The notes: a model not told the origin generated them from the letters alone. Positions 24,140 to 37,994 are shown, counted from the first letter of the stretch. The stretch: DNA of 64,000 nucleotides from Alitta virens (GCA_932294295.1 OW028573.1:69851829-69915828), one strand, 5' to 3'. Made by a program: numbers and translations.

Positions 24140-26135
24140 CATCTTTTGGCTTCTGGGTTAGAGACGACAAGTCTTTTTGTGTGCGCAATGCTGCGGTTCC
24201 TCTGAGGCCAAGCAAATGGCAGTCTTTGATGTGAAACTCGCAAAATTAATGTGCTGCTCAGATATGCTCTTTGACAGGCGTTCGGGTGAGGAAGCAAGAG
24301 CACTGGACTGCACACGACTGCAAAGATGTCCTCGTAAAATCGCCCCTAACTACACACAATGGCCAGCCTGCAGGCTAAGAAAAAGCCCACAAACTGCCTC
24401 AGACAAAGGGCTCCCCGAAGGAAGATCTTAATGTCGTGCAGCTAAGCCCGCCTCAAAGACAACACAAATTGACTTGAATATGTGCATGCAATGTAAGTAA
24501 GCTATGTGCATCTGCCAGGATTCCCTGCTTGCTAGTTATAGTCACATTGACAACTATAAAGGACTTCTTCCAGGAATAAAACTAAGCGCATCATACACAC
24601 CAACAAGTCAGCGCTTCATCTGACATCATCACTAGCAGCAAGACGACCATCCACAGGGAAACCTTAGTATATGTGGGACATGTGGTGGTCATCTGTGGCG
24701 GTCATCTGCAGCAGCATTATTGACCCATGCAGCCAATAGCTGCAGTTTTGCTTGGACAGTCCGTGAGAGCATCCCATAAGGCCCCGCAGTTATTCAATCC
24801 AAGGGGCTCACAAACGCATTTCCCACTTAGAAATGCATCAATAATTCACTGCCATTTGGCTCTATGGTTCTGTTGGCCATTTCAATCTGCCAGAGCCTAG
24901 GATTAAAAAATACCTACGACATACAATAACGGGCAAGTGGAGCTCCCAGTGCCAATCCTGGCCATTAGCACATGAATTAGACATGAGTGCTATGGCTGTG
25001 TCATGAATCATTGTCCCCAATATTTTATTGGTAAAGGGCTGGGCTAAGGCGGACTGCTGGTTCTGCAGCATGCCTCCTCATATAACTTACTCTTACTGCT
25101 ATCCTATGAATGATTAAAGCAGCCCTGCCTCAAGGCAGCCACTCCCTATACAGGCCATGGTCACTGCGGAGTCCATCAACCACACAATAGTCTGCGTCTG
25201 GCCATCTCATAATAGTGGTGTATTGTGATCAAGCGGACTTGAATCAAGCAATGGACAGCACTTAAGCACCATGGCAACTCTAAACCTTGGCTAGTGATGG
25301 ATCAATATTAGCAAACAATAGAGCAGGTGACATATTTGGTAACAATATACTGGTTGGGTGGACGAGTAGAATCCATCAAAGTGCTGTGGAGGTGGATTGT
25401 ACCTGTCGCTATTGGCCTGATGCTTCTATTAATTCGCTGTATGCTGACAATGACAGTGTGGTCAGAGCAGCATAGAGCTGAAGGCTGGCCAGGAAATCTG
25501 CGCTAGCAGGACCAAGGCGACTGGAAGGCTGTTGAATGGAGCAACTCTCCAACAGGCACGACTGTCACTATACATTCGTGCGGGCAACAAATCCACACAA
25601 GCTACACAGAATTAGCCAGTGTTTGGCCAGCACATTTTGCCAACAGACATACGCAGTCAGTGAATGTGCCAAAGTGGATCGCCCTGCGGCCTACAACATG
25701 CTGTGGCATTGCTTGTCGTGCAAAATACAGGTACTTCCTGTTTAAACAGCCAAAGAGATGTCAGAGTGAAAGACGTGGGTATAAACAGGAGAAAGAGAGT
25801 TGCACATGCAAACACGAGACAGAAGTAAAACGTTTAGAAGGCGAAGACAAAGCAAGACAGGTCGTTGACATGGAATGTGTGTTGTGTGTCACCCACTGTC
25901 AATGGGTCTGGCTGAGGCACAATGGCCTTGCAGCGCCCACTGCCTGTACCCCATTCACATCCCCTGGCAGCCTTCATCGCCATGTATCAAGCCCAATCAT
26001 GGTCATACACAGCCAAGCAACCTCCATTAGGCGGAGTACAGCAAGGTGGCCCTTTTTCTCCCAACCATTGCAGCGTTGCTTGTCCCTCTGTACTTCACAG
26101 ACACAAACATAACATCTCTAAGGATGCCACCAATA

Positions 26136-26188
26136 CAGCAGCAGCAGCAGCAGAAGAAGCAGTAGAAGCAACAGCAGCAGCAGCAGCT
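26136..26188 (+). repeat. Interrupted CAG cluster
   Basis: Two CAG runs joined by GAA/GTA triplets over about 53 bp; CTG in the PTBP transcript. Confidence 0.85.
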
Positions 26189-27142
26189 AGTGATCAAGCA
26201 GTGGCTGCAGCTTCCACATCAAAAACGAACCAAGACACCCCACTGGTCATTCCACCAAGACACACAATTTGCGCCGGGCTCAAAAGACTAATAACTTGGG
26301 AGATCCGCTTACAAAGGGTCATGTATGTTGCAAACTGAGGCAGCGAGGAATTCCTGCACTTGGGTAATACGACACTGCAGTTTATTGAACACAGCGAATT
26401 AAAAACAAAGACGACAGTTCTCTGTCAAAGCGCGGATCAAACAACATTCGTGAGCAGAGATAATTCGACTCTCCCCAAATCACCCGAAGCCTGGCTGGTA
26501 ATCGGAGACAGAAATGGTCTTCGCAGCAGATACTTCAGCACACAATTCCATATCCAACTGCTGAAATTTCAATAGGAAGTAAACGAGTTCTTGCCAGTAA
26601 TGTGATGCGCCTTATATGTAGGCAGACTTTAATCTTGCCGATATGAAGCCGATTTTTGTTGCTCCGGTGTCCTTTGTGACTTGTGCTTTAATAGCTAGGC
26701 TCCTTTTGCTATATGTATTCGAGATTAATCAGCGGCTTCAGCAGCAGTTTTTGATGGCTGCGATAAGATGACACTGAACACGGCTTGGCTCTTGCCTAAA
26801 TTACCAGCCCAGAAAAAAGAGAATGGCTTATGGAGAACATATATCTCTTTTTGTAGCTTCTATATGGCCATTTCATCGAGCAGCTTCCAGTGGGGTCCTA
26901 AACGCAGCACAATGGTTAGGTCATCAACAACTGGGGGCTGTGATTAGCCAAGAGATGCTGAGGAGGGAGGTTTTGTCTGAAGGCATCTGCACTGATGGAG
27001 TTATTGTGCAACACACCTGAGACAGTCTGCTTGGACAAAGGCAATTGATGCCAGTCTCCCGGAGACCTCAGTGTATCACGCACACTGGCCATGGGCATCA
27101 CAGCTTGTTTGCCTGCAGGTCTCTATCCACATGCCTCATTGC

Positions 27143-27168
27143 AAGGCTCAGCAACAAGGCTCAGCAAC
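27143..27168 (+). repeat. 13-bp direct repeat, 2 copies
   Basis: AAGGCTCAGCAAC occurs twice in tandem. Confidence 0.85.
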
Positions 27169-30100
27169 AAGGGTTCTCAACATACAGCTTGGCTGGCTCT
27201 CCGGTGGCTCCTAGGAGGCTCTTTGGTGCAGAGCTGAGCACACGGCACACCTGACATGCCAAGGCCCCATGCAGTTAGTTAGACTAAAGCAGCACAATGG
27301 CCAGTCTAGCTGGGGTAAGTGCAGGGCAATCTTTGATGTTTGTGCTAGGTGACCTTTAGATTCAGCAGCATCGGCCAGAGCCATGTGCTATGCCAAGGGG
27401 ACAGGCAGCAGCACAGGAGCCCTCGTCTCTGCCTCTGGCTCAATGTGACATTGCACTGTTGTCCTGTCATATATTCAGAGCAAAGCTGGCTGCTCTATGC
27501 TGGTGCACATGATGACATGCATAAATCATGCACCTACAAGCAACACTGTCGCAAGAACAGACTCCAAGGAACCAAGGCACTTAGATGACAGGTCGGCAAA
27601 ATGGCCTCTTGACAGACTGATGGTTGCTTTGCCTCTAAACATATTAACACACGCATCAACCTCTTGTGTGAGTTGTGCCAAACAAAGGAAAACCTGTCTT
27701 CAAAATAATTCAATATGTGCATTTTAAACGTCATATGTCAATGTTATCTTTTCAAAAGGACCACTCCCTGTTGTATACTAATTGCAAGAAGTATGTCACG
27801 CGATAATGAATTAATATTATACAGCCAGAAAAAGCACTTAGGCAAGGCGAGAGGCCAGGTCACGCTCTGTGCTGTTGAGACTTCATGATGGAGGCCATTT
27901 TTTACCTGCTGCAGAAATAAAGTCACCATGCATCATTGTCCAAGTGACAAGGCTAGCATACACTAGGAGGGGGAGGTTTGTGACCATTAGTTGGTGGCCT
28001 ATTTGACAGGACCCCAGTGCATATCCTGAAGAGCAAGGTTGTTGCCGTTACAAAGCTCCACATCCCAAGGAAATCTGCCATGGGGGCATCCTCGCCAGCC
28101 TGCTGTCAGGATACTGCGTCATAACACATGTCACAGGACGTCGTAGCAGGTGAATGGGCCAAAAGGAGGCTTGAGTGCCACCGTGACAGACAATGCCTGC
28201 TGCCTAAACTCAAAGCAAGGTCTGCATGGTAACTTTTTCAGCTATTTCATTTCAAGGTCGCGAGGACAATTCATGGAGTTTCAGCAGCTGAAGAGGAGGG
28301 GGGGGGGGCAGGTGATGGAGCTGGGCTGAGGCCAGATCTCCTCTGCTGCAACAGCAGCCTGTTCATGACAGGAGCCACTGAAGCCTCAGGGCCAGTCCTG
28401 CAGCCATCTCACCAACCCATGAATAATACACCAAAGAAGGCTGTCGATGGCCCCTACCTTGGTCAGCTAAAAGCTTTGATCCCTGAAGCCGGCTAGTTTT
28501 GATTAGTTCGACCTAAGCAGAGTCCCCGCCAGGCAGGCAGTGCACTGAGTGGCAGGCAACAGGTCTCCCCTACCCCATGCTCTCTGGCTAACTCTCTTTC
28601 TGGTTGCTTGCTGCTCGTTCTACAAGCATGTTTGTTATCCTTGGCCATGGCTATCATCTTCCCCCATGTTTCTGCATCTGTACCTCACTAACTTCTAGGC
28701 AAACCTCTCTCCAAGGCCGATGCTTCTCTAGCCCTCCGGCGTCTTATTATTTGTTCTCTTTATCAGCCTGGACGAGGGGAACCCCACGAATCGTGTAAAC
28801 CTGGTGGGCGAATTGTTATTGTTACGTAACAAATACATATGCACCAGCTTCCGAAGAATTCTTACTTTTGCGGCACATATGAGAAATGCATATCAGGGAG
28901 GCTTCGGATGAAACACAGTAGCAATCTACAAGCAGCAACAAACAAATACGAATTGGCAATGCTATTACAATAAATCACTAAAGCTGAGGTACACAAAGAG
29001 CAAATTGCAGAGATTCTCCGAGCATAGCATGGTGCGTTTGATGAAGGGGATAGTAAAGAAATGAAATGAAGGGACGAAATAGCAGTGGAGATGAAACCGA
29101 AGCGGAGACAGCATTTCCTGACACGTAGGATGTAATGAGACGAGGGGAGGAAGAGACTTGTGGCCAAGCTGCGTTGTCTGCTCCAGCTTCCTGCACCTTA
29201 TAAAGATTCACTGGGCTGACCCTCGTGATAGCTGCAGTCATTTCTGCACCGCTGTCTGTCTTCATGATAGTACTCATGTTTCCGCTAATGCCTGCCACAT
29301 TGGCTTTGTTTAGAGGTTCTTGACCTGTGTCTGCCAAGAATTAATATGACTGCAGCCTGCTCACGTCGCATCCCCCTCGCGTAGGGCATAATCAGCAGCT
29401 ATTAGGGGATGCGAGACATCTGCAGGAGCAAGAGGGGAGGCTGTGTCTTTTGCATGTACCCTCCATATGACATAGACATCGGAGCAGGGGCTGAGGAGGC
29501 AAAAGGGCGTTAGTGTCAGCGTCTTTCAGACTGCCTTACATCAGCAAGCGATGTCCACAGCGCCCTCCTAATGACCTAACTGCCCATCTCCAATGATCTG
29601 GCTCCCTTCTTCTCCCCCTCTGAAGTGTGATCCCAGCCTAGGCCAGTAAACTAGCCAACCTGCTTAATGCCTGACAGTGTCTGGCAATGGGCTGCCTGCA
29701 AATTACTCTACTCATATTCGACCTTTCCTCCAGGCGGACCTTAGGCAGACCCCGTGTCAGGCTGGTGCCTGCCTTAGCCCTCCCTGATAGCGCCCCGTGC
29801 CCCCACCTTGTCCAAAGCACCGAAATATGGCTAGGGCCTCGATGCATCAACAATGGAATCAATATGCAAATCTCTTATTCCACTGTGAATGTAAGAGCGG
29901 CAGCTGCAAACATCCCACTGGCAGGCCTTGCAGAATGACACAAGACATATGCAGCCTGGCCAGCAGTAGACAGAAGCAGGACCCCTTATGTAGTGAGATG
30001 CCACTCAGACTCATCCTCATACAACACGCTCCCATCTTTTGCAGCAGCAGTAGCAGCAACAGCAATATTGCAGCACGTCACAACCGCTTCCTCTACCACC

Positions 30101-32105
30101 AGCAACAATCGCCCAATTAAATCTAATGGAAAACGCTATTTAGTTTAATAAATTAAGAAACTAATTTGTTTGGGCATTGTGAAGCTTAAACGCCAACTGC
30201 CATGGCTTTTGCCAAATCCATTATGCTGATGCTGAATGGTTTAACTTGTTGAATACTCTCTGCTCCTCCCATGAAATGGAAAAGATAATCAGGAGTGATT
30301 GCAGCAGGTATTCGTCCGCATTTTTCTTAGCAGAGGGCAAAGATAGTAATTAGCAGGCGAAAGGACATTTGACAGAGTAATATGAGATGGAAAAGTAGCA
30401 TATGGCCAAGTGCTTATCCTATTAAGAGTGGCATTAGTCACTGGCCAGTACTTGGCTATCTCTTCAACATGTAAGGGATCAGGAAGCCTTAGATATTGGC
30501 CAACATTAAGTGTTTCATCTGGGCGTTAAGCTGGCCCCGTGTCTTGTGTTATTTCCGTATCAGAGTGGCCATCAGATCCGCACGTCTCCTGCTTGGGGAT
30601 GATCAGCATCAGCAGCCCACGTACTTAAGATCACAAGAACTGGAGTAGAAGGCTGTAGCACTGCATCACAATACATCATCCCACTCCCATTCGCTTAATA
30701 AATACATTGTACGAGAAGATAAACGCCACACGTCTCATTATAGACTGCACACGGCAGCTGCGCTACATTACCATGAATCCATGATCATTTTTATGTCTAC
30801 CAATAACAGGCCATTTCGCGTTTTTAGCAGGAGAAGCAGAGATCCTACTGCTATTCTGTTTTTATGCACTCTGCCCTCGTACCACATGCAAACATCTGCC
30901 CTTAGACTGGGGGCTGAGCAAAAATAGCAGGGACTTACAAAAAGCAGTGAGTAAAATCTTAAATTGGAAGCAGATAGTGCGGGTGTATGAGGAGGGGGGG
31001 GGGGATGGGGCTGGCAAGATGTGATAAACAGGATTACAAAAGAGCCCGGAGCGCTGCAAGGCTGCAAGGGTGTCGGCTCATCCGCACTCTAATAACTGGG
31101 CACCGCACAGATGTAGTGTTGACACAAGGCACCCAGGACATCTATGCTTCCGTAGCAATCATCATCTCTTGCAGATTCTCTGCAGATTCTATGGCTGCCA
31201 GACGACTGCATAAAAATACAGGTTGTTCCCAGAGGTAAAGGGGTCAGGTGTTTGCTTGCTACCAGGATCTGTCAAGTGTTCAGCTATTTCCATAGCTGCA
31301 GCCCATTGACTTTCTCCGCGTAGCTCTTAATCTAACACATAGGGTCCCAAAACTTGTGCTACATGTTTGTGTTTTTTGGCTGCGGTTGTTTTAATAAACG
31401 AGGCGGTGCCTGTCTTGCTTGTCAAGAGCGTCTCACATGAGTCTTAATGAAAGTGTCTCACAAGATCCTCTTTGGCAGTTGCCTGTACAACACACGGAGA
31501 TTCCCTTACTTCAGTTCATTACTCGAGTCTGCAGAGCTTGTTCTGTTGGCTGACACAGTTGGGTGACATGTTCTACTTCTTTCTTTTCTAATGACAAGAT
31601 TCCAACAAGCAGCAGACAAGGTGGAGGAGCAGAATCATGAATGCGAAATAAACTTGTAAACCTGATAGCATCCCTCCTCTTTTATGTCTGCACACACGCG
31701 AATATTATCCGCACATCCTGCACCGTAACAGGAAGCAAAGATGCTGCCATCGATTGGAGGAATATAACTGGCGCAGTGCTTTTAATTTCTCGGATCTTTG
31801 TATCGATTGCACACCTTAGCCACACGTGTAACTGTGCGAGTGCACATCGACCATATGTAACCCATGCAGCAGTCTTAGCTGGCACGCATGCCTCTATTTC
31901 ATGCACTTGCTATAGAGCTCAGATAAAGGATCTTGGCAGGCATTTCGAGAGACTTTCTCAATGCAGGCCGATTGTATTATCATACAGCATTCTGGGCTCA
32001 AGGACACTTATAATTCTGTGATGTTTATACAACAGGATCTGAAACATCTGCTAAGAACACTGAGGTACTCAAGTCTCACATCCTTCATTCATTCACTTTG
32101 ATTGA

Positions 32106-32121
32106 TAAGGAGAGAGAGAGT
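32106..32121 (-). promoter_or_regulatory. UCUCUCUCUC element downstream of the NLS exon
   Basis: The plus strand reads GGAGAGAGAGAG, so the transcript has CTCTCTCTCTCC about 40-50 nt after the GTAAGT donor at 32158. UCUCUC runs are high-affinity sites for PTBP RRMs, which suggests feedback on this exon. Confidence 0.45.
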
Positions 32122-32158
32122 AGAATGAGTAATGGGCTCAAGCGAATCCAGCACTTAC

Positions 32159-32263
32159 CTTCTTAGCATCATTGTTGCTTTCCAGGTTGGGTGTCTGCGT
32201 GGGGCTCATGCCTGTGCCGTTGGTGACCATGGGCGAATGGGACAGCAACTCTTCCGAACCACG
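32159..32263 (-). CDS. PTBP: PTBP exon: N-terminal NLS region (RGSEELL…NDAKK)
   Basis: A 105-nt, phase 0-0 exon of 35 codons. The acceptor is TTGTTTTTTGTTGCAG and the donor AAG|GTAAGT. It starts RGSEELLSHS and ends ESNNDAKK, with a Ser/Thr/Pro-rich middle. Human paralogues start this exon RGSDELF or RGSDELL and end NGNDSKK. In PTBP1 the arginine here and the lysine before it form the first half of a bipartite NLS, and the serine in RGS is a known PKA site; both the R and the RGS context are kept. This is the common exon onto which the microexon at 62612-62636 and the candidate exons at 32687-58002 would splice. About 40 nt after its donor the transcript has a UCUCUCUCUC run. Confidence 0.95.
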
Positions 32264-32686
32264 CTGCAACAAAAAACAAAACAAGTTGAGTACATGCACA
32301 ATAACCTACAGAGCGTGAAAACGATTCAGGACTGCACTGAGTCACCTCCATAACAGAACCTCAAGCATGGCAATATGGTCGGTATAATGTCATGTAGAGC
32401 GAACAAACACGTGGGGACCACAGGAGCAATGGCATCAAGGGCAAAATGGGTCCCTAATGCCGCTCAATGAGGAGGTTGTCTGAAGATCTCCTTGCCGCAG
32501 CAGCCAAGTCCACAACAGATGCAGCAGCAGATCTGCATGCAGGTCACTAGGGACATACACCACCATATAGTAAGTCAGACTCAGTCTAGCTGGAAGCAGC
32601 ATCTAGGTTACAGAGCTACAGGTGCACAGTAAACCTCCCTCCCTACCTCCCACACTAGCAGAGCATACAAGACAAGCATGACTTAC

Positions 32687-32735
32687 AGAAGATGCGTCGG
32701 AGTCTGAGGCTGTACCAGAAAGCTCCTTCATGATG
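32687..32735 (-). CDS. Candidate alternative N-terminal exon (MKELSGTASDSDASS)
   Basis: In the transcript, a CU-rich tract (CTCTGTCTCTCTCTACATCTTCAG) precedes a 49-nt block that reads C ATC ATG and then KELSGTASDSDASS, ending at donor TCT|GTAAGT in phase 0. Spliced to the next exon, 424 nt downstream, it gives DSDASS|RGSEELL. Because 49 is not a multiple of three, it cannot be skipped or included in frame between phase-0 exons. It therefore acts either as an alternative first exon using its ATG (32731), or as an internal exon entered from a donor that leaves two bases. Two such donors exist at 50094 and 60514. No known homologue is recognised; the prediction rests on splice signals, frame and proximity. 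Confidence 0.55.
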
Positions 32736-32739
32736 CTGA

Positions 32740-32760
32740 AGATGTAGAGAGAGACAGAGG
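32740..32760 (-). promoter_or_regulatory. CU-rich tract before the MKELSG block
   Basis: The transcript reads CCTCTGTCTCTCTCTACATC immediately before the acceptor at 32736. It serves both as pyrimidine tract and as a likely PTB site. Confidence 0.45.
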
Positions 32761-34846
32761 ATGCAAGATCAGCCTATTGAATGGCTGAGAGAGGATCCAA
32801 CAGCTCAGAAGCCAACCTGACAAACGACTGGCAGAAGAGGAGTGAGCAGCCTGTGTGTGTGTGCAGGCAGCTGCAGGATGAAGATGCAGGCTGGCTAGAG
32901 CGGCGAGGATTGGTGAGAGACTGGCACTGGATCGCTGCCTGTCTACAATGTCGCTCGATGCGGGCAGCACTGGCCGCCCCTCCTCCTCTCAGTGATGCTG
33001 AGGCTGCTGATGCTGTTGCTGCTGGCGCTGCTGCTATGCACGCGTCCCATCCCACAGAGCCTGTCTCACAGCCAGTCCAGCATCGTCTCAGCCTTCCTAA
33101 TACCTGGCTACACCATCCCACTTTCCACGCATCGCCTTTTTGCTTTGCATGTGTTTTTAAATAATCATACGATGAATGGAACACGCATTAAAGGCCAGTG
33201 GCACAAGCATGTTGTCTGCCTAATCGCATAAGTTGCAATCATTTACTAGGAAAGCCATGATTTCCCCAGAGGTGGTGGAGCTATCAGTGTTGTTGGTCAT
33301 CGCAGGACACTCATTGCCAGAGAACACACAGAGGGACTGCTGCAATGTTTTGCTTGGCTCGATCCCCGGGACACATGCTGATTAACAACCCGTTAGACTG
33401 CTTTTTGCTTATGGCTTAATCGCCATTGCCCTAGCTCACTTCAATGGAGCAAGCAGAATATGGGAGTGGCCTGCTACTCGTGCCCAACCACGGAATCATT
33501 CCGAATGGCCATGGATTACAAGCCATGCAGTCCCACAGATTGGGTCCAACCGTCCACGTAGATGGTCCTGGCCACTAGAGAATGGTAATAAGAAGACTGG
33601 ACACTCGCCCCGGGGTCATCTCCATCAGGAGCACTGCAGCCCTGTAACTACTGGCCAACAGAACCCCTAATGCAATTCATATGGCTCGATGTCCACCCAA
33701 TATGCTGCTGCAGCTGATAATATTCTGCAGAGAAAAAAAGTGGGAGCAAGCAGAAGATGGCAAGCAGAAGATGGTGGTTAGTGTTAACCCTTTGGCGTGA
33801 CCCACAAAGAAGCATGTCCCACCTGACCTCATCAGCAAGCCCTGGGGTCGTCCCACTTTGTGTCCTCTTGGCCCCAGGACCTTGCCTCCCTGCAAGCTCA
33901 CGCAACAAGTCACTTGGTCACTCAGGCGAATCAGAACCCCCTCCCCCATTTCTTTTCAAAAAGAATAAAAAAAAAGTCACAGCACCCTCCACTAAATAGC
34001 ATTTGCATTATGTAAACAAAGCAGCATGATCACATGATAAGGAATATGAAACTAGTGCTCGACCCACTGCTAGGCTGCAGGGCAAACAAGCAATACAGGT
34101 GCAATGTGTTCATTTTGCTCCGCCATTGACACACAACCATTCTTCACGGATTCTTACGCTAGCCATATTCTGACTGGCCTATCTTTATGAAATCAAACTA
34201 ATTTGACAGATATGTGGCTGCAGGCACACTGATCAGAGTATGTGCAGTATAGGGATAGGCAATTTGTGCGAGTGAAGACACATGCAGCCAAATCAGTCAT
34301 AGAACCTTAGGGACTGGAAGGCTGGCTGGCGAAAAAAACATGCAGCAGCAGCCAGGCAATGACACTAACGCACAAGAGAAAAGATGATATCATAATGGCC
34401 ACACACGATAGGGGAAGGTAATTACTAGCATGACGTATGTCTGTGCAACATCTCCCTCCCCGTGCATTGCGTAGAAGCTTCCTTCACCAAGCATTACGTC
34501 TCAGTGCGGTGACAAACATAAGATGTTATAGCCAGCTGCCAGCAATAGCCATGTAATATCATTTGATGAGCAGCATGGAGACGATGGCAAAGTAGACAGG
34601 CTGTCTCTTCTCTGAATAAACTACATACATCCAGTGGCTTGCTTAACATCCCCGTCACATTCAGACCAGGATTAGGCCAAGTCCTGCATATGAATTCTTG
34701 ATCAGCACACTCAGCAAGTGACATATGAGCACGGCAAGCCGGAAAAATAAGCAGATCAAGAGGCGCCAGTGGCCAGCTAGTGGCCAGCAGGGCAAGGTAG
34801 GGCATGCTAGAGCTGCTCTTGTGGCGGAGAAAATGACCAGGCTCAC

Positions 34847-34872
34847 CTTGACCATGGGCAGAGCTTGAAAGC
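34847..34872 (-). CDS. Candidate alternative first or micro exon ending in MVK
   Basis: A pyrimidine-rich stretch (CTGTTCTTTCTGCTCTACTC) ends in CAAG, followed by 26 nt that read QALPMVK and end at donor CAAG|GTGAGC in phase 0. A second acceptor nine bases further in would leave 17 nt. Splicing would yield MVK|RGSEELL, preserving the KR pair. The ATG is at 34855. The signal is short and may be a cryptic site, but donor strength and phase fit the pattern of the other blocks in this intron. Confidence 0.3.
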
Positions 34873-36736
34873 CTTGGAGTAGAGCAGAAAGAACAGCTGG
34901 TCTTTGTGTAGTAGATAAGTGATCAGATCATGAGAGCTGTGTGTGAACAGAGATATGCCTCCTGTAGCTCCACTGGCACCTATAGTGTTGTTGGCTAAAG
35001 AATGAACCAAGACCTTCCTTCCTCCAGTCCCTGCTAGCCTGTAATGGAGGCCGGTATTTGCACAGGTTTGTTTGTCCAATGACACTGTGAGTGCAGATTG
35101 GTCTCCTTATCACAGCCAGGCCACTCCCTCTTGACACAGCCACGCGGATCAACCTGCAGCCAGCTCCATGCTATTCTACTCAGCATAAGAATAAGAAGGC
35201 AAACAATGCACACAATAAAAAGCACCTAAAAATCGCACCTCATATCCTACCAAGCAAAGTACTGTTATCATGTCTATGGCTCTTTGGAGTCTTCAGAGAA
35301 GCCCTTCACGCAATATCTTAACCACCCTTACTTCCATTACAGTCAACTAAACTTTTGATCGTGTTTATTGTAGAATATCGTGAACAACACATGCCAAGAA
35401 AAGGTGGCCAATTTCCCATCCATTACAAACATGAGTGAGACACCTACACAACAGGAAATAATGTGCACGAACCTTCATGTTTGCCCAGAGACCTTGCTAG
35501 CCATAGCACGTAGAACAATAACTGCAAGTGAAGTCCAGCAGAGCCAGGAACCCTATGCTGGATGCATTGTGTTGTAGCTGAATGCACCCTCAAACAATAG
35601 GCCCACACTGGGTCAATTGTGACTTCATATTATACCCATTAGACATTCATTATAGGGCATGTTGCACTGGAGTTTGACCCCATACGCACCGCTATTTCCC
35701 ATTGATTGACAAGCAATTTGCCCTGGCATGGATGTTATGGGGGAGTCGGGCTAGAATGATACATTGCCATGGGGGTCCTGTGCTGTTTACAGCATAGCTC
35801 TGGATCTTCCTCCAATGTTTATAGTATCTCGAGTAGGCCAGTTCTGTTTCATCGCAGGCCTATCTTTACAAGTCCATTGACCTTGTAGCTAATCCCTAAC
35901 TACACCTGGACACTATCAGAATAACCTCAGCCGTCCCTTAAAAATAAGTCCCTTCTAAAAATACCCCCTGCGACTGCAGACGACTTTGACAGGTAGGTCA
36001 CTGAACTATTAAAGCAGCTATCAAGCGGATTCAAGCTGTCCCTTATGTAATTCCTAGATCCATAACAGCTGCGTGTGCTAACCTGTTGCAAGCCTCGATC
36101 GTTCAACCTTAAAATGTTTGACTTGGCTTCTCCAGTAGCATGAGACATTGTCAAAACCTGCCAATTTAAATTTCCTTTGCAAAATTATACAAAGCCGATG
36201 AAATCTACAGAGCAAACAAGCAGCCAAGGATTAGATGGTAATGCATTCCACTTCTTCATGAGCGTTTTAAGAAAACCTTAAGAACCTTAGCTCTGTTTAC
36301 CTTATTGACTATCCCAATCTAATATGCCACCACAACAGAAGTTATTAAGCAGCCAATGCAATTAACTCAAAACCAGAAGCCAATATTAACATATTAAGGC
36401 TATGTAAGTTGTTGAGGAGTTTAGGGAGGTGTGGATTAAGGCCAATAGCCGGTTATTGCGCAGTGGATTGCAGCATAATTCGCATTGTGGGACGGAGTAG
36501 TAATGTTAGGAGTATGAGGGGGCTTATTTCGGCCAGCCATGGGCCAAAAGCACACTGCCATGTAGCATACATCATGCGAAGAACAGGACACATGCAAATC
36601 ATGCAGGACTGCTGATGTTGGGAACAACTTTAGGGACATCCTACTTGAGCAGCATCAGCAGTAGTTGCATCAGCAGCGCCACACCTGTGTAGCAGAACAC
36701 AGGGGGACATTGCAAGCAGCCTGCCAGGGGTGCCAA

Positions 36737-36768
36737 GCAGAAGCAAAGAAGAGATAGAGCGCACCTAC
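36737..36768 (-). promoter_or_regulatory. PTB-type motif cluster after the AAALVSS exon
   Basis: Directly after the donor the transcript has CTCTATCTCTTCTTTGCTTC, with several overlapping UCUU/CUUC motifs. Together with the CU-rich acceptor tract at 36817-36845 it brackets the 48-nt exon. Confidence 0.45.
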
Positions 36769-36816
36769 CTTATGAGAGACGGTGATGAGAGGGGCAGAGG
36801 AGACGAGGGCAGCGGC
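36769..36816 (-). CDS. Candidate 48-nt cassette exon (AAALVSSAPLITVSHK)
   Basis: This has a textbook acceptor, CTCTCCTTTTCTTCCTCCGCAG, then exactly 48 nt open in phase 0 reading AAALVSSAPLITVSHK, then donor AAG|GTAGGT. It would join as VSHK|RGSEELL and contribute the lysine of the NLS. The ending APLITVSHK weakly resembles the DLITVGLK ending of the vertebrate exon, so it might be an alternative to the 25-nt microexon, but it starts in phase 0 rather than mid-codon. Directly after the donor the transcript reads CTCTATCTCTTCTTTGCTTC, a dense run of PTB-type motifs. No ATG is present, so an upstream coding exon is needed. Confidence 0.6.
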
Positions 36817-37470
36817 CTGCGGAGGAAGAAAAGGAGAGGCAGTGGCAGCAGCAACAATGGCAGGCGGTGTATGGACAGAGAGCATCATAGTCCAAAATAA
36901 ATTCTCACTCCCAGCTATAGCCCTTCCCGGCTGTGTTCAGCATTACAACTGCACAATGGCAGGCCTCGCTTAGCCTACTCTGGCTTTATCCCACCCCTCT
37001 ATCGATACCAGGACAGATTTGCATATCAGGTTGAACAATAGGGGCGGCGCGGTTGAGTTGCGCTGGGTGGTGTTTGGCTGGCCCATTGATCCAGGCGTGG
37101 AGCGGACTCATGTAGGAGGGACTCGTTGCCAAGGGACCATAACAACAAATCGCGCTATTGGGACAAGCACTCTCAAACATGGCCACATCCATTTTTAACG
37201 AGCAGGCCCCAGTGTGGAAAGCAGGCAGGTAGCCATAGGTAAGCTGTGATGGTCCAGGTGTGTGATGCTGTTGCAGCAGTAGCCGTCTCTACCTGTCCCA
37301 TGCAGGGGACAGCAGCTCACCTGACAATGCAGTCATGCGTCACATAGCCAAGCAACCGTGACCATGGCAGCCACGCAACAGCCTGTGCCTGCATCATCAA
37401 CTCCGCCATCAGCACCAGCATCAGCAGCGGCCCATGACTCCCATTAACCTCTCTCAACAGTAGCATTGTC

Positions 37471-37504
37471 CACACACACACACACCCCCCCCCCCCACAC
37501 ACAC
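37471..37504 (+). repeat. (CA)n with embedded C12 run
   Basis: A short CA repeat interrupted by 12 C (37485-37496), then CACACACA again. Confidence 0.85.
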
Positions 37505-37994
37505 CCCCTCCTGTATATTCTAGCTTTAATATTGCCCCAGGCAGGAGAGCCGTTCACAGGCAATGTTCCCGCTTGCCTCTGGGACCTGCATCTGCATCAA
37601 TAATGCAAAATGTCAACGGTCTGACAACAGCTTCCCTCCCCATGATCATCACAATGTCAACCAACATTTTAGCAAACGCCGGATAGCATTGAAACAATCA
37701 GCAGAAATAACAGCAATTTATCTGGCAAAATACTACAACATTAATCTTGCATGCGCCCAGTCCTGACAAACAACATCATATCACTATCAGAGCAAGGCAG
37801 TTTACTGGGGAATTAAATTGAGCCCGGGGTTTTCCATGCGTGTCAGCATCATTTGACTGGGGCAATGCAGTGAGTGATGATGATGTGGCTGCTGATGTAG
37901 GCATTAAGCTGCTGGTCTTGGTGAGCAAGATGAGATGATCAGCCCAGTCAAGTGCTTCATATACAAGAGTAGGATCTAAGCGATTGCACTCAGG

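Larger units (their letters stand above)
20743..32158 (-). other. PTBP intron, 11.4 kb
   Basis: Intron between the NLS exon and the first RRM1 exon. It holds four of the strongest interrupted CAG clusters (near 21351, 23943, 26136 and 30041; CTG in the transcript), G11 runs at 28298 and 30994, and a UCUCUCUCUC element near its 5' end. No other gene seen. Confidence 0.85.

Noticed and set aside
33350..33380. GGCTCGATCCCCGGGAC, resembling a tRNA or SINE B box
   Set aside because: No A box at the right distance, no cloverleaf and no repeated copies seen in the window.
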